12,894 bases of DNA, taken from Ignavibacteria bacterium (GTDB lineage Bacteria > Bacteroidota > Ignavibacteria > Ignavibacteriales > Melioribacteraceae). How positions within the stretch are numbered: the first letter of the stretch is position 1; each line of letters opens with the position of its first letter. The notes beneath the pieces were generated by a model. It was given only the letters and a program-made list of their open reading frames with translations, was not told the origin of the DNA and did not search any database. Positions 1 through 7,384 of this stretch are shown in pieces. The stretch lies in NCBI GenBank assembly GCA_011049495.1, contig DSBF01000211.1, positions 1-12,894 of the forward strand, written 5' to 3'. A program made the position numbers and the translations under genes.

Positions 1-114
1 AATGATAACTTAATAATGTATGAGTTATTGGATAAACAAATACTCTATTACTGCATATATGAGAATAGGAAAGACAGATTAAATTATAATCAATTAATTA
101 AAAAATTAGGTTGA
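1..114 (+). CDS. C-terminal tail of an unidentified protein (5' end outside window)
   Basis: Frame 1 is open from the window edge to a TGA at 112-114, giving 37 residues that end in NQLIKKLG. The composition (many Leu, Tyr, Lys, Asn) looks protein-like, but I recognise no family. It does not resemble the helicase sequence expected just upstream of the following hsdR fragment, and the other two frames here carry many stops. Its stop codon lies at the point where the hsdR frame begins, so this may be the gene that replaced the front half of hsdR. So short an open frame could also be chance in AT-rich DNA. Confidence 0.35.
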   Translation, partial: NDNLIMYELLDKQILYYCIYENRKDRLNYNQLIKKLG

Positions 115-1625
115 CGCTTATGGATTATGAAGCGGTAAAAATTAAATCTGATGTATTGGTGAATGGCGCGTTCTTAAAAGAGGGAGAACTGGTCGGAATT
201 GTTAATAAAAAAACAGGGCACGAAAGATTGGACAATTTGGAAGACGAAAGAGAATTCGACAGCTCACAAATTGAAACAGATATTACCGTTCCCGATACAA
301 ATAGAAAAGTGATTGAGGAACTTGCTAAGTATGCTTATCCTCACGAAGAAGAATACGGACACTTTCCAAAAATTTTAATATTTGCATGTAACGATTTACA
401 ATTCACTTCGCACGCTGACCAAATAGTATCGATTTGTAAAGAAGTATTTAACCGCGGTGATGATTTTGTAATAAAAATCACCGGAAACCCTAATGTTGAT
501 AGACCTTTGCAAAAGATCAGGGAATTCAGAAATAGACCCAATCCTAAAATTGTAGTTACGGTTGATATGTTAAGTACTGGAGTTGATATTCCCGTTTTGG
601 AATTTGTCGTTTTTATGCGTCCCGTTAAATCAAGAATATTGTGGGTACAAATGCTGGGTCGGGGTACACGCCTTTGTCCTGAAATTGGTAAAGACCATTT
701 TAAAATATTTGACTGCTTCAATGGAAGCTTAATTGAATACTTCAAAGATGCAGTGGATTTCAGAGTAGAACCCCCGCGCGGTGAACCCCTAACATTAAAA
801 GAAATTATAAACAATATATATCAAAATGTAAGCAGAGAATACTACACAAAAATTCTTGTAAAACGATTGAGACGCATTGAAAAAAATATGAGCGGTGATG
901 CAATTGAATATTTTGAACCGTTCATAAAAAACGGTGATATAGGAAAATTTGCCGGTGATTTACCTGAAATGATCAAAAATGATTTCGTTAACACCATGAC
1001 TCTCTTAAGGGATAAAGAATTCATAAAAAGACTTAAAGATTATCCGCGTAAAGCTAGAGAATTTTGGAAAGGTTACGCAATTAAAGATAATGTGGAAAGC
1101 GAAGAATTGATATTGGGAGAAAAACCGATTGATTATTTAGACAGCTTTTCAAAATTCGTCAAAGAAAATCCCGATAAAATATTGGCTCTAAAAATTCTTT
1201 TAGAAAAACCGAACGAATGGAATCCAAATGTTCTTGGTGAGCTTAGGGAAAAATTAACCGAACATAAATTTACCGAAAAGGATTTGAGACGCGCGCATAA
1301 ACTTGTTTATAACATTTCTCTAACGGATTTAATATCAATGATTAAACACGCCGCAAATGACAACTCGCCTCTTCTTTCGCCAGATGAAAGAGTAAAAAAT
1401 GCAATTGTTAAAGTAACCGAAGGAAAAGAATTCACTTACGAACAACACGAATGGTTTTCGCTTATCCAAGAACATCTAATACAAAACTTATCTATTGATG
1501 AAGAAGATTTTGATTATATTCCCGCTTTCGAAAGAAAGGGTGGGTTGAAAAAAGCACAAAGAATTTTCGGAAAAACCGAACTTCAGAAACTGATCGAAGA
1601 AATTAATTCTAACATTGCCGCTTAA
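111..1625 (+). CDS. hsdR: Type I restriction enzyme R subunit, 5'-truncated (helicase C-terminal half and C-terminal domain only)
   Basis: HsdR is the ATP-dependent translocase and nuclease subunit of type I restriction enzymes. This 504-residue frame (TTG at 111 or, more likely, ATG at 120) keeps only the second RecA-like lobe. It has motif IV-like ILIFACNDLQF near residue 90, motif V TVDMLSTGVDIP at about 150-161, and motif VI QMLGRGTRLC at 180-189 with R184 and R187. An EcoEI-type C-terminal region follows and ends in GKTELQKLIEEIN. The N-terminal PD-(D/E)xK nuclease, Walker A and the DEAD-type motif of a full protein (usually 750-1000 residues) are absent. Upstream, this frame is full of stops and the sequence is unrelated. 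hsdM follows after 11 bases, as in an intact operon. The fragment should be unable to hydrolyse ATP or cut DNA by itself, so it is probably a pseudogene remnant. Family is sure; functional state is inferred. Confidence 0.9.
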   Translation: MTLMDYEAVKIKSDVLVNGAFLKEGELVGIVNKKTGHERLDNLEDEREFDSSQIETDITVPDTNRKVIEELAKYAYPHEEEYGHFPKILIFACNDLQFTSHADQIVSICKEVFNRGDDFVIKITGNPNVDRPLQKIREFRNRPNPKIVVTVDMLSTGVDIPVLEFVVFMRPVKSRILWVQMLGRGTRLCPEIGKDHFKIFDCFNGSLIEYFKDAVDFRVEPPRGEPLTLKEIINNIYQNVSREYYTKILVKRLRRIEKNMSGDAIEYFEPFIKNGDIGKFAGDLPEMIKNDFVNTMTLLRDKEFIKRLKDYPRKAREFWKGYAIKDNVESEELILGEKPIDYLDSFSKFVKENPDKILALKILLEKPNEWNPNVLGELREKLTEHKFTEKDLRRAHKLVYNISLTDLISMIKHAANDNSPLLSPDERVKNAIVKVTEGKEFTYEQHEWFSLIQEHLIQNLSIDEEDFDYIPAFERKGGLKKAQRIFGKTELQKLIEEINSNIAA

Positions 1626-1636
1626 AAGGAAAACTA

Positions 1637-3046
1637 ATGGATATTGTTAATAAACTTTGGGGATTTTGTCACACATTACGTCATGACGGTGTTGATTACG
1701 GTGATTACATAGAACAACTAACATATTTATTGTTTCTTAAAATGTCTGATGAAAAAGAAGTTAAAATCCCCAAACAATACGGTTGGCAAAGTCTAAAAGA
1801 TAAATCCGGCATTGAATTAACAGACCATTATGCCGAAGTACTAAGAAAATTAAGAGAAGAAAGCGGAATGCTTGGAGATATATTTGCACAGTCAATGCCA
1901 AGATTCAACAATCCGGTTAACTTAAAAAGATTAATTACCTTGATTGACGAAACAGAGTGGACAACACTTGACGTTGATGTAAAAGGCGAAGCTTTTGAAG
2001 GATTACTGGAAAGAGCGGCAAGCGAAGGGAAAAAGGGCGCCGGTCAGTATTTTACGCCGCGTGTATTAATTCAATCTATTGTAAGAGTAATGAAACCGGA
2101 TCCGAGAGTAAGTAAAGAATTTACAATCTGCGACCCCGCTTGCGGTTCCGGCGGCTTCCTTGTTTCCGCTTATGAATGGCTGATGAATGAAACTAAGGGC
2201 GCAATTGATAGAAGAGATGCAAAAAAAATAAAAACAAAAACTTATTACGGACAAGAACTCGTTCCGCGACCGCGGCGACTTTCCTTAATGAATTTATATC
2301 TGCACGGACTTGAACCAAAAATTTATCTTGGCGATACAATTTATGATCCGAGAAAGAACGAATATTACGATTGCATTTTAACAAATCCGCCGTTCGGTAC
2401 AAAGGGCGCAAACCAAGCCCCGGAACGAGACGACTTTACAATTGAAACGAGTAACAAACAGTTAAACTTTGTTCAGCACGTTATTAGTGTTCTTAAACCT
2501 GGCGGCAGAGCTGCGATGGTTTTACCGGATAATGTTTTGTTTGAACATAAAGCGGGAGATGTTTTTAAGATATTGATGGAAGACTGCAACCTGCATACGA
2601 TTTTACGTCTGCCGCGCGGAACATTTACACCATACAGCCAAGGCGTTAAAGCTAATGTTATTTTTTTTCAAAAGAGTTATCCTACCGAGAATGTTTGGAT
2701 TTTTGATGCGCGCTCTAACGTACCGGGTGTAACAAAAAAAGACCGCCCATTGAGCCCGAAACATTTCGAAGAATTTGAAAAATGTTACGGCAGCAACCCG
2801 AACGGAACTAGCAAGCGGAAAGATTTAGGCGAAGAAGGAAGATTTAGAAAGTTCTCTTTGAAGGAAATTAAGGAACGTGATTATAAACTAGATATTTCAT
2901 GGCTCAAAGATGAATCCTTGGAATATTCCGAAAACTTGCCGGAACCGCAAGACCTTGCTACGGATGCAATTACCGAACTTGAAGCAATTGTTGACGACTT
3001 GAAAGATATTCTTGAACAGATTGAAATAAATGGAAACGGAAAATAA
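1637..3046 (+). CDS. hsdM: Type I restriction-modification system DNA methyltransferase (M subunit, N6-adenine)
   Basis: HsdM transfers a methyl group from S-adenosylmethionine to adenine in the site chosen by HsdS, and forms the core of the M2S and R2M2S complexes. The N-terminal helical HsdM_N domain covers about residues 1-130. The lead-in GQYFTPRVLIQ precedes SAM-binding motif I, D166-PACGSGG, and the catalytic motif IV is N250-P-P-F253 in the phrase LTNPPFG. The length of 469 residues is at the short end of normal, and the frame is uninterrupted. AAGGA lies 6-7 bases before the ATG. The gene starts 11 bases after hsdR and its stop is 3 bases before fic, so the three are probably co-transcribed. 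All catalytic residues I can check are present. It should be competent if it has an intact specificity subunit, which the neighbouring hsdS as read does not supply. Confidence 0.96.
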   Translation: MDIVNKLWGFCHTLRHDGVDYGDYIEQLTYLLFLKMSDEKEVKIPKQYGWQSLKDKSGIELTDHYAEVLRKLREESGMLGDIFAQSMPRFNNPVNLKRLITLIDETEWTTLDVDVKGEAFEGLLERAASEGKKGAGQYFTPRVLIQSIVRVMKPDPRVSKEFTICDPACGSGGFLVSAYEWLMNETKGAIDRRDAKKIKTKTYYGQELVPRPRRLSLMNLYLHGLEPKIYLGDTIYDPRKNEYYDCILTNPPFGTKGANQAPERDDFTIETSNKQLNFVQHVISVLKPGGRAAMVLPDNVLFEHKAGDVFKILMEDCNLHTILRLPRGTFTPYSQGVKANVIFFQKSYPTENVWIFDARSNVPGVTKKDRPLSPKHFEEFEKCYGSNPNGTSKRKDLGEEGRFRKFSLKEIKERDYKLDISWLKDESLEYSENLPEPQDLATDAITELEAIVDDLKDILEQIEINGNGK

Positions 3047-3049
3047 AAA

Positions 3050-4090
3050 ATGAATTCTTTTGAGTATGATTATTTTTTAGACCAGCCGATTTCACAGAAA
3101 ATTCTAATTGCTGTTAGAACTCTCGGCGAGTACAAAGGAAAAGAAATTCTTTATAAGGAACAATTTCCCGAAGTATTAAAAACTCTTCAGCAAGCTTCAA
3201 TTATACAAAGCACCGAATCAAGTAACCGAATCGAAGGAATTATTGTACCTGAAAATAGAATTAGAATGATTGTTGCTCAAAAAGCTAAACCTCAAAACCG
3301 CCCGGAAGAAGAGGTGGCTGGTTACAAAGATATTCTTAATGAAATTCATACAAATTTCGGCAGACATAATCTTTCACCAAAGCTGATACTAAAATGGATA
3401 AAAGACCTGTACAAATATACTCCCGAAAAAGTTACGGGTTTTAAAACAGAAGACAATGCTATTCTTGAAATTCTTCCGTCAGGTAAAACAGTTGTACGTT
3501 TCAGACCGCTTTCGGCTCAGGAAACTCCTAGTGCGGTAAGTAAGTTATGCACGATGTATAACAAAAATATTAAGGACAAAAAAATTGAGCCTCTTTTGGC
3601 GGTCGCTTCTTTTGTTTTGGATTTTGAATGTATTCATCCTTTCAAAGACGGCAACGGAAGAATAGGAAGACTGCTAACCTTACTTCTTCTGTATCAAGTT
3701 GGTTACGAAGTCGGCAGATTCATATCCCTCGAAAGAATAACGGAAGAAAGTAAAGAAGCATACTATGATGCTTTGTATAAAAGCTCGCAAAACTGGAATA
3801 AAGGAGAACACGATTTAATTCCCTGGTGGGATTATTTTCTTTCAATGTTAATTGCAGCTTATAAGGAGTTCGAAGAACGCGTCGGATATATTACAACTGC
3901 AAAAGGTGCAAAACGCGAATTGGTTTTTGCTGCCATTGATAAACTGCCGGATGAATTTTCCTTTTCGGATGTTCAACGCGCTTGTCCCGGCGTAAGCTTT
4001 TCAACTATAAAAAGAGCATTACAAGAATTAAAAGCGAAAAAGATTATAAAAAGCACCGGTAAAGGAAGAGATGCTAAATACAGAAAATAG
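3050..4090 (+). CDS. Fic-domain protein AMP-transferase with N-terminal inhibitory motif and C-terminal winged helix
   Basis: Fic proteins transfer AMP (rarely other groups) from a nucleotide to hydroxyl side chains of target proteins. The catalytic loop is canonical, H196-PFKDGNGRIGR207, with catalytic His196, acidic Asp200 for metal and Arg204/Arg207 for phosphates. In the Fic_N region, S58-NRI-E62-G63 fits the (S/T)xxxE(G/N) inhibitory motif of class II Fic proteins, whose Glu blocks productive ATP binding. The last ~50 residues (from FSFSDVQRACPGV to the end) look like a winged helix-turn-helix, suggesting DNA binding or autoregulation. The gene starts 3 bases after the hsdM stop, so it is likely translated from the same mRNA. 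Fic genes are known as passengers in type I RM loci. Whether this one guards the system or acts as a toxin is not shown by sequence, and no separate antitoxin gene is present, consistent with the built-in inhibitor. Confidence 0.95.
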   Translation: MNSFEYDYFLDQPISQKILIAVRTLGEYKGKEILYKEQFPEVLKTLQQASIIQSTESSNRIEGIIVPENRIRMIVAQKAKPQNRPEEEVAGYKDILNEIHTNFGRHNLSPKLILKWIKDLYKYTPEKVTGFKTEDNAILEILPSGKTVVRFRPLSAQETPSAVSKLCTMYNKNIKDKKIEPLLAVASFVLDFECIHPFKDGNGRIGRLLTLLLLYQVGYEVGRFISLERITEESKEAYYDALYKSSQNWNKGEHDLIPWWDYFLSMLIAAYKEFEERVGYITTAKGAKRELVFAAIDKLPDEFSFSDVQRACPGVSFSTIKRALQELKAKKIIKSTGKGRDAKYRK

Positions 4091-4182
4091 CTCACGACAC
4101 TATTAATAGGCCCATTTATATGCAATGTGAGCCTATTCGCTAAATTGATTAAGCTTCTTTCTTAGCTAAAAAAATGATAAAA

Positions 4183-4201
4183 CTGCCACCAGTGGCGGCA
4201 G
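4183..4201. repeat. GC-rich 19-bp palindrome between fic and hsdS
   Basis: CTGCCACCAGTGGCGGCAG is a dyad with 9-base arms, one mismatch (A/C) and a single central base. It is strikingly GC-rich against AT-rich flanks. No T-run follows it on the + strand, so it is not a standard intrinsic terminator. It shares the GGC(A)GGCAG-like end with the palindrome at 4272-4289, which suggests a REP-like dispersed element, but copies elsewhere in the genome cannot be checked here. Confidence 0.6.
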
Positions 4202-4222
4202 AAATTAACTGGTCGCACAATG

Positions 4223-4244
4223 TTGTAATTTTATAAAATTGCAA
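4223..4244. repeat. AT-rich 22-bp palindrome between fic and hsdS
   Basis: The sequence from TTGTAATTTT to AAAATTGCAA is a 22-base dyad with ten of eleven pairs matching, the exception being T opposite G. A run of A follows directly. It could be an operator, or, read on the - strand, a weak AT-only hairpin preceded by T. AT-rich background makes such dyads fairly common, so function is uncertain. Confidence 0.4.
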
Positions 4245-4271
4245 AAAAAAGAAATTTCCGAAATTATTGAC

Positions 4272-4289
4272 CTGTCTGTCGGCAGGCAG
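4272..4289 (+). promoter_or_regulatory. GC-rich hairpin in the hsdS leader
   Basis: CTGTCTGTC is followed directly by GGCAGGCAG. In RNA this gives nine pairs, two of them G-U, ending about 16 bases before the hsdS ATG at 4306. The likely ribosome-binding purines (AAAAGATGG, about 4290-4298) start right at the foot of the stem, so folding could affect hsdS translation. It may equally be a mobile palindrome related to the one at 4183-4201. A TTG at 4267 would extend hsdS through this hairpin, but the conserved LPKGW start favours ATG 4306. Confidence 0.4.
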
Positions 4290-4305
4290 AAAAGATGGAT
4301 TTGAT

Positions 4306-4473
4306 ATGAGTGATTTACCGAAAGGGTGGACTAATAGTAATCTTAAAAATCTAGCCTGTTATAAGAAAGGGAAAAAGCCAAAATCATTAATAAGCAAAAA
4401 TGAGAAAGGGTATGTGCCTTACATAGATATAAAAGCCTTTGAAAAAATGATATTCAACAATACGCAGATGTAG
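4306..4473 (+). CDS. hsdS: N-terminal fragment of HsdS (start of TRD1)
   Basis: This is the 55-residue product expected if the frameshift is real: the opening of the first recognition domain, up to YVPYIDIKAFEK, followed by eight out-of-frame residues (MIFNNTQM) and a stop. It lacks both HsdM-contact helices, so it should be inactive. Confidence 0.6.
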   Translation: MSDLPKGWTNSNLKNLACYKKGKKPKSLISKNEKGYVPYIDIKAFEKMIFNNTQM

Positions 4474-4577
4474 AATCTTCAAAAATTGCTACTGATGAAG
4501 ATATTTTAGTTGTTTGGGATGGTGCTCGTTGTGGCTTAGTTGGGAAAAGTATCAATGGTGCTATCGGCTCTACGATA

Positions 4578-5687
4578 ATGTGTTTGACTCCCTATTTAAT
4601 TAAAAATGATTTTCTTGTATATTTTTTAAAAACTAAATATGATTCAATAAATTTTGCCAATAAAGGAAGTGGAATTCCGCACGTAAAACCGGAGATGTTT
4701 TGGAATATCGAAGTTCCCCTTCCTCCCCTCAACGAACAAAAACGAATAGTAGAAAAACTCGATAAGCTGCTTGCAAAAGTTGAAGCTGCGAAAGAACGTT
4801 TGGATAAAATTCCCGGCATACTTAGAAAATACAGGCAGTCTGTTCTACACGCCGCCGTAACCGGCGAGTTGACGAAGGATTGGAGAAAGAAGAATAATAA
4901 AGATTTTGATTGGCAAAAAAGATTATTGAAAGATATTTCAGATCTCCGGCTAGGAAAAATGTTAGATAAAGCCAAGAACAAAGGTACAAATACTAAATAC
5001 CTACGCAATATCAATGTTAGATGGTTTTCATTTAATTTAGATGATTTGGCTGATATAAAAACAACAAAAGAAGAAAAAGAAAAATTAGATATAAAAAATG
5101 GTGATTTATTAGTTTGTGAGGGCGGTGAGCCTGGAAGATGCGCAGTTTGGGAAGGTGGACGTAATAATTTAACTTTCCAAAAAGCTATTCATAGAGTTCG
5201 GGCACACAAAAATATATCGCCAAAATGGATTGCTTATAATCTAAAGAATGATGCTGATAATAGAGAATTAGAAAAATATTTTACAGGCACGACTATTAAA
5301 CATCTTACCGGGAAATCTCTCAAACTATATGAGATTCAAATTCCCCCTCTTGAAGAACAAAAAGAAATAGTAAACCGAGTAGAAAAATTTCTTTCAAAAG
5401 CGGATGAAATAGAAGCACGTTACAAAAAAGCAAAAGAGCATGTAGATAAACTAAGTCAATCAATACTGGCAAAAGCATTCCGCGGAGAACTTGTACCGCA
5501 AGACCCGAACGACCCGCCCGCTTTTGAATTACTTGAGAAAATCAAGTATGAAAAATTAGTAACTAAAGAAAATCTTATCAAAAAACGGCGGGCAGGCGAA
5601 CCGGCTGAAAAATTACTTGAAAGAATTAAAGTAGAAAAAGAAACGGTAGAAAAGAAAAAGAAGCGTCCGATAAAAAGACACAAATAA
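4578..5687 (+). CDS. hsdS: C-terminal fragment of HsdS (rest of TRD1, central coiled coil, TRD2, distal coiled coil)
   Basis: The frame is open from 4443; the first ATG is at 4578 (MCLTPYLIKN). It carries the end of TRD1 (GSGIPHVKPEMF), the first conserved region (PLPPLNEQKRIVEKLDKLL then a heptad-rich helix to VTGELTKDWR), and TRD2 with IKNGDLLVCEGGEPGR. The second conserved region follows (IPPLEEQKEIVNRVEKFLSK to AFRGELVPQDPNDPPA). A lysine-rich tail repeats an ExLLExIK unit twice. If translated from 4578 (no clear Shine-Dalgarno site), it would hold one complete TRD and both coiled coils. Single-TRD half-subunits can be active as dimers in some type I systems, but here TRD1 is only partly removed. 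The gene ends 14 bases before the beta-family gene. Confidence 0.8.
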   Translation: MCLTPYLIKNDFLVYFLKTKYDSINFANKGSGIPHVKPEMFWNIEVPLPPLNEQKRIVEKLDKLLAKVEAAKERLDKIPGILRKYRQSVLHAAVTGELTKDWRKKNNKDFDWQKRLLKDISDLRLGKMLDKAKNKGTNTKYLRNINVRWFSFNLDDLADIKTTKEEKEKLDIKNGDLLVCEGGEPGRCAVWEGGRNNLTFQKAIHRVRAHKNISPKWIAYNLKNDADNRELEKYFTGTTIKHLTGKSLKLYEIQIPPLEEQKEIVNRVEKFLSKADEIEARYKKAKEHVDKLSQSILAKAFRGELVPQDPNDPPAFELLEKIKYEKLVTKENLIKKRRAGEPAEKLLERIKVEKETVEKKKKRPIKRHK

Positions 5688-5701
5688 TTATTGGAGAATA
5701 A

Positions 5702-6796
5702 ATGATTAGCAGAGATAAATACGCTCCGATACTAAAAGGGAAATATGGTGAATTTACAGCACTATCCAAGTTAGATGATGAAATAAAACAAAATATCATT
5801 CCAATTGTTGATTTATTACAGTTTGTTCCTCAAGTAGTAAAAGACCCAAAGAAAAAAGAAAAAACTTTTGATGATTATGTGAACACTATTATAAAGTATT
5901 TTAGTGATAAGTGGGATAAGGAACGGTTAATTTATATTGACTGTTATATGACAGATGATGAAGGCTTGTTAGAGAATGGGATTCATCCCGCTAAACATCT
6001 GATAAATAATTTGATCGAAAAAGAATTTAATGTACTGCCGGTTTTTAATAATGTTGTAAGTCTTGAATATAAGCAATCCATTAAAGAACTAACCGAAAAA
6101 ATTGGTAAAGGAACCGGATTAAGGATTTATGATATCACGGTAGAAAGAATAAATAACGAAATTGAAGAATCGTTATCATTTCTAAATCTTGCTCCAAATC
6201 AAATTGACTTAATTATAGACTTACGCTCTTTGATTGATTCCGATACACAAAACAAAATTGAATTTGTTACGGACATTTTTGATAATCTGCGATACTTAAG
6301 CAGATGGAGAAGCGTTGTACTAGCCGGCGGCAACTTTCCGATTGACTTAACAGATTTAGCACCAAATGAAGTACACGCGTTGGAAAGAAAAGCTTGGTCA
6401 GTTTGGAATGGATTGATTAATACAGCGGAATTAGAACGAATCCCCGCTTTTAGTGATTATGCAATTTCACATCCGAAAATGTCTGAGTTTGAAAGCGATT
6501 ACCCAAATGCAAGCGCAAGTATAAGGTATACACACAAAGAAAACTTTTATGTTTATCGAGGTCGAGGAACAAGACAACGTGGTTTTGAGCAATTTTATGA
6601 TATCTCTGAAACATTAATAAATAGCCCACATTTCTATAGTATTGAACATTGTAAAGGTTGCGAATTTATTTATGAATGCGGAAATGATAAAACCAGTACA
6701 GGAAATTTAATGAAATGGCGTTGGGTAGGCACAGCACATCATATAACAGTAGTCGTTAATCAGCTCCGCCAATTCTTTCGTGACTTAAGCGCTTGA
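5702..6796 (+). CDS. Beta-family protein (phage T4 'beta protein' / sce7725-like), function unknown
   Basis: This 364-residue protein begins MISRDKYAPILKGKYGE, matching the YxPILKxKxGE...AL...L opening typical of the beta protein family named after a T4 protein. Near its end is a Cys cluster C317-KGC320 with C326, then a conserved-looking GNLMKWRWVGTAHHI segment. The cysteines and histidines could bind metal, but this is only suggested. No signal peptide or membrane segment is seen. GGAG lies 5 bases before the ATG. The gene starts 14 bases after hsdS on the same strand, so it may ride on the RM transcript. Its 3' end overlaps the convergent sce7726-like gene by 37 bases. Beta/sce7725-type and sce7726-type proteins often occur together, which argues for a joint role, but the biochemical activity is not known to me. 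Family call fairly sure; role open. Confidence 0.78.
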   Translation: MISRDKYAPILKGKYGEFTALSKLDDEIKQNIIPIVDLLQFVPQVVKDPKKKEKTFDDYVNTIIKYFSDKWDKERLIYIDCYMTDDEGLLENGIHPAKHLINNLIEKEFNVLPVFNNVVSLEYKQSIKELTEKIGKGTGLRIYDITVERINNEIEESLSFLNLAPNQIDLIIDLRSLIDSDTQNKIEFVTDIFDNLRYLSRWRSVVLAGGNFPIDLTDLAPNEVHALERKAWSVWNGLINTAELERIPAFSDYAISHPKMSEFESDYPNASASIRYTHKENFYVYRGRGTRQRGFEQFYDISETLINSPHFYSIEHCKGCEFIYECGNDKTSTGNLMKWRWVGTAHHITVVVNQLRQFFRDLSA

Positions 6797-7311
6797 CGTA
6801 CTTCGTTCAGCAATTTTTCTTTTTCGATATTCTGAATCATCGTATCAATTAAAGCGCTACGGTTTGATGACTTTTTGTATTTAACTTCGTTTTTCTCAAG
6901 GATATTAATCATTTCATCTTTCCATAAGAAAAGCAATAAATCTGAAATGCTTAGTAAGGGATTTACCTCTGATTCTCTTAGTTCAGCAATTTCAGAATTT
7001 TCATCAACTTCAATTATTCCCCACCATTTAGGAACAATACCTAAAACTTTTTGCTTGTGATTTGAATTAACAGCGATAGTGATTTTTTCCAAACTAGAAT
7101 TGTAGTGTTCAATTTGGTTTGTCAATCTATTTAGAGTATCTACTTCGCTCTTAATTTCATAGCCGTGAATTGAACCGTTTATAACTGCAATATCAACTCT
7201 TGCTAATCCGTTTTTAACGTTTAATTCATCAACAATAATTGTGTCTTTAATATTTTTATTCAGCTCTGATAAGTAAAAATGTAAAATAGTGCGGATATCT
7301 TGGTCGCGCAT
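6760..7311 (-). CDS. sce7726-family protein with PD-(D/E)xK nuclease-like core
   Basis: This 183-residue protein starts MRDQDIRTIL and has the sce7726 pattern: RDxDIR, then DEL, RVDIAVING, and GYEIKSEVDTLxRLxxQIExY. E29, D40 and E52-I-K54 line up as the acidic residues and lysine of a PD-(D/E)xK fold, so it is probably a small DNA nuclease or a DNA-binding relic of one. The C-terminal third is helical and charged. There are no membrane or export signals. Its 3' end overlaps the beta-family gene tail-to-tail by 37 bases, so the two transcripts would be mutually antisense there. Its 5' end faces the ImmA/IrrE gene across 73 bases. No good Shine-Dalgarno site is seen before the ATG. The family is recognised from memory; nuclease activity is inference. 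Confidence 0.8.
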   Translation of the reverse strand: MRDQDIRTILHFYLSELNKNIKDTIIVDELNVKNGLARVDIAVINGSIHGYEIKSEVDTLNRLTNQIEHYNSSLEKITIAVNSNHKQKVLGIVPKWWGIIEVDENSEIAELRESEVNPLLSISDLLLFLWKDEMINILEKNEVKYKKSSNRSALIDTMIQNIEKEKLLNEVRQALKSRKNWRS

Positions 7312-7384
7312 CTTAATTGAGTTTGTTATTCAAAAATACTTATGTAATATATATATTTGATTATAAATATAATATCAAATAAAA
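7312..7384. promoter_or_regulatory. Divergent promoter region between sce7726-like and ImmA/IrrE genes
   Basis: These 73 very AT-rich bases must hold the 5' signals of both divergent genes. On the + strand TTGTTA (7323-7328) and TAATAT (7345-7350) are 16 bases apart, a possible -35/-10 pair. TATATTTG (7352-7359) also fits the TAnnTTTG -7 element of Bacteroidota, though no TTTG sits at the usual distance upstream. No Shine-Dalgarno site precedes ATG 7385. The promoter choice is a guess. Confidence 0.35.

Larger units (their letters stand above)
4306..5687 (+). pseudogene. hsdS: Type I restriction-modification specificity subunit, split by a one-base frameshift
   Basis: HsdS reads the DNA target through two recognition domains (TRDs) and anchors two HsdM copies through two conserved coiled-coil regions. 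Starting at ATG 4306 (MSDLPKGW, a usual HsdS beginning), the frame stops at 4471-4473 after 55 residues. The rest of HsdS continues in the -1 frame. The switch falls at the A6 run 4442-4447: restoring one A would read FEK-NDIQQYADVESSKIATDED and join the two halves into one ~460-residue protein of normal length, with no other stop. The most likely explanations are a real one-base loss, an assembly or sequencing error in a homopolymer, or phase variation. hsdS begins 215 bases after fic, unlike the tight R-M-fic spacing, so it may have its own promoter. Confidence 0.88.

Noticed and set aside
341..814. 157-residue open frame on the - strand inside hsdR
   Set aside because: Antisense shadow: it lies wholly within the conserved helicase coding region, has no recognisable motif and a Ser/Leu/Ile-rich composition typical of reverse-strand reading.
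4091..4137. Terminator after fic formed by AATAGGC (4105-4111) and GCCTATT (4131-4137), or by GCTCAC and GTGAGC
   Set aside because: The two short stems exclude each other, loops are long and no T-run follows, so evidence for a terminator is too weak.
4592..5014. 140-residue open frame on the - strand inside hsdS
   Set aside because: It covers conserved HsdS coiled-coil sequence on the + strand and shows no domain of its own.
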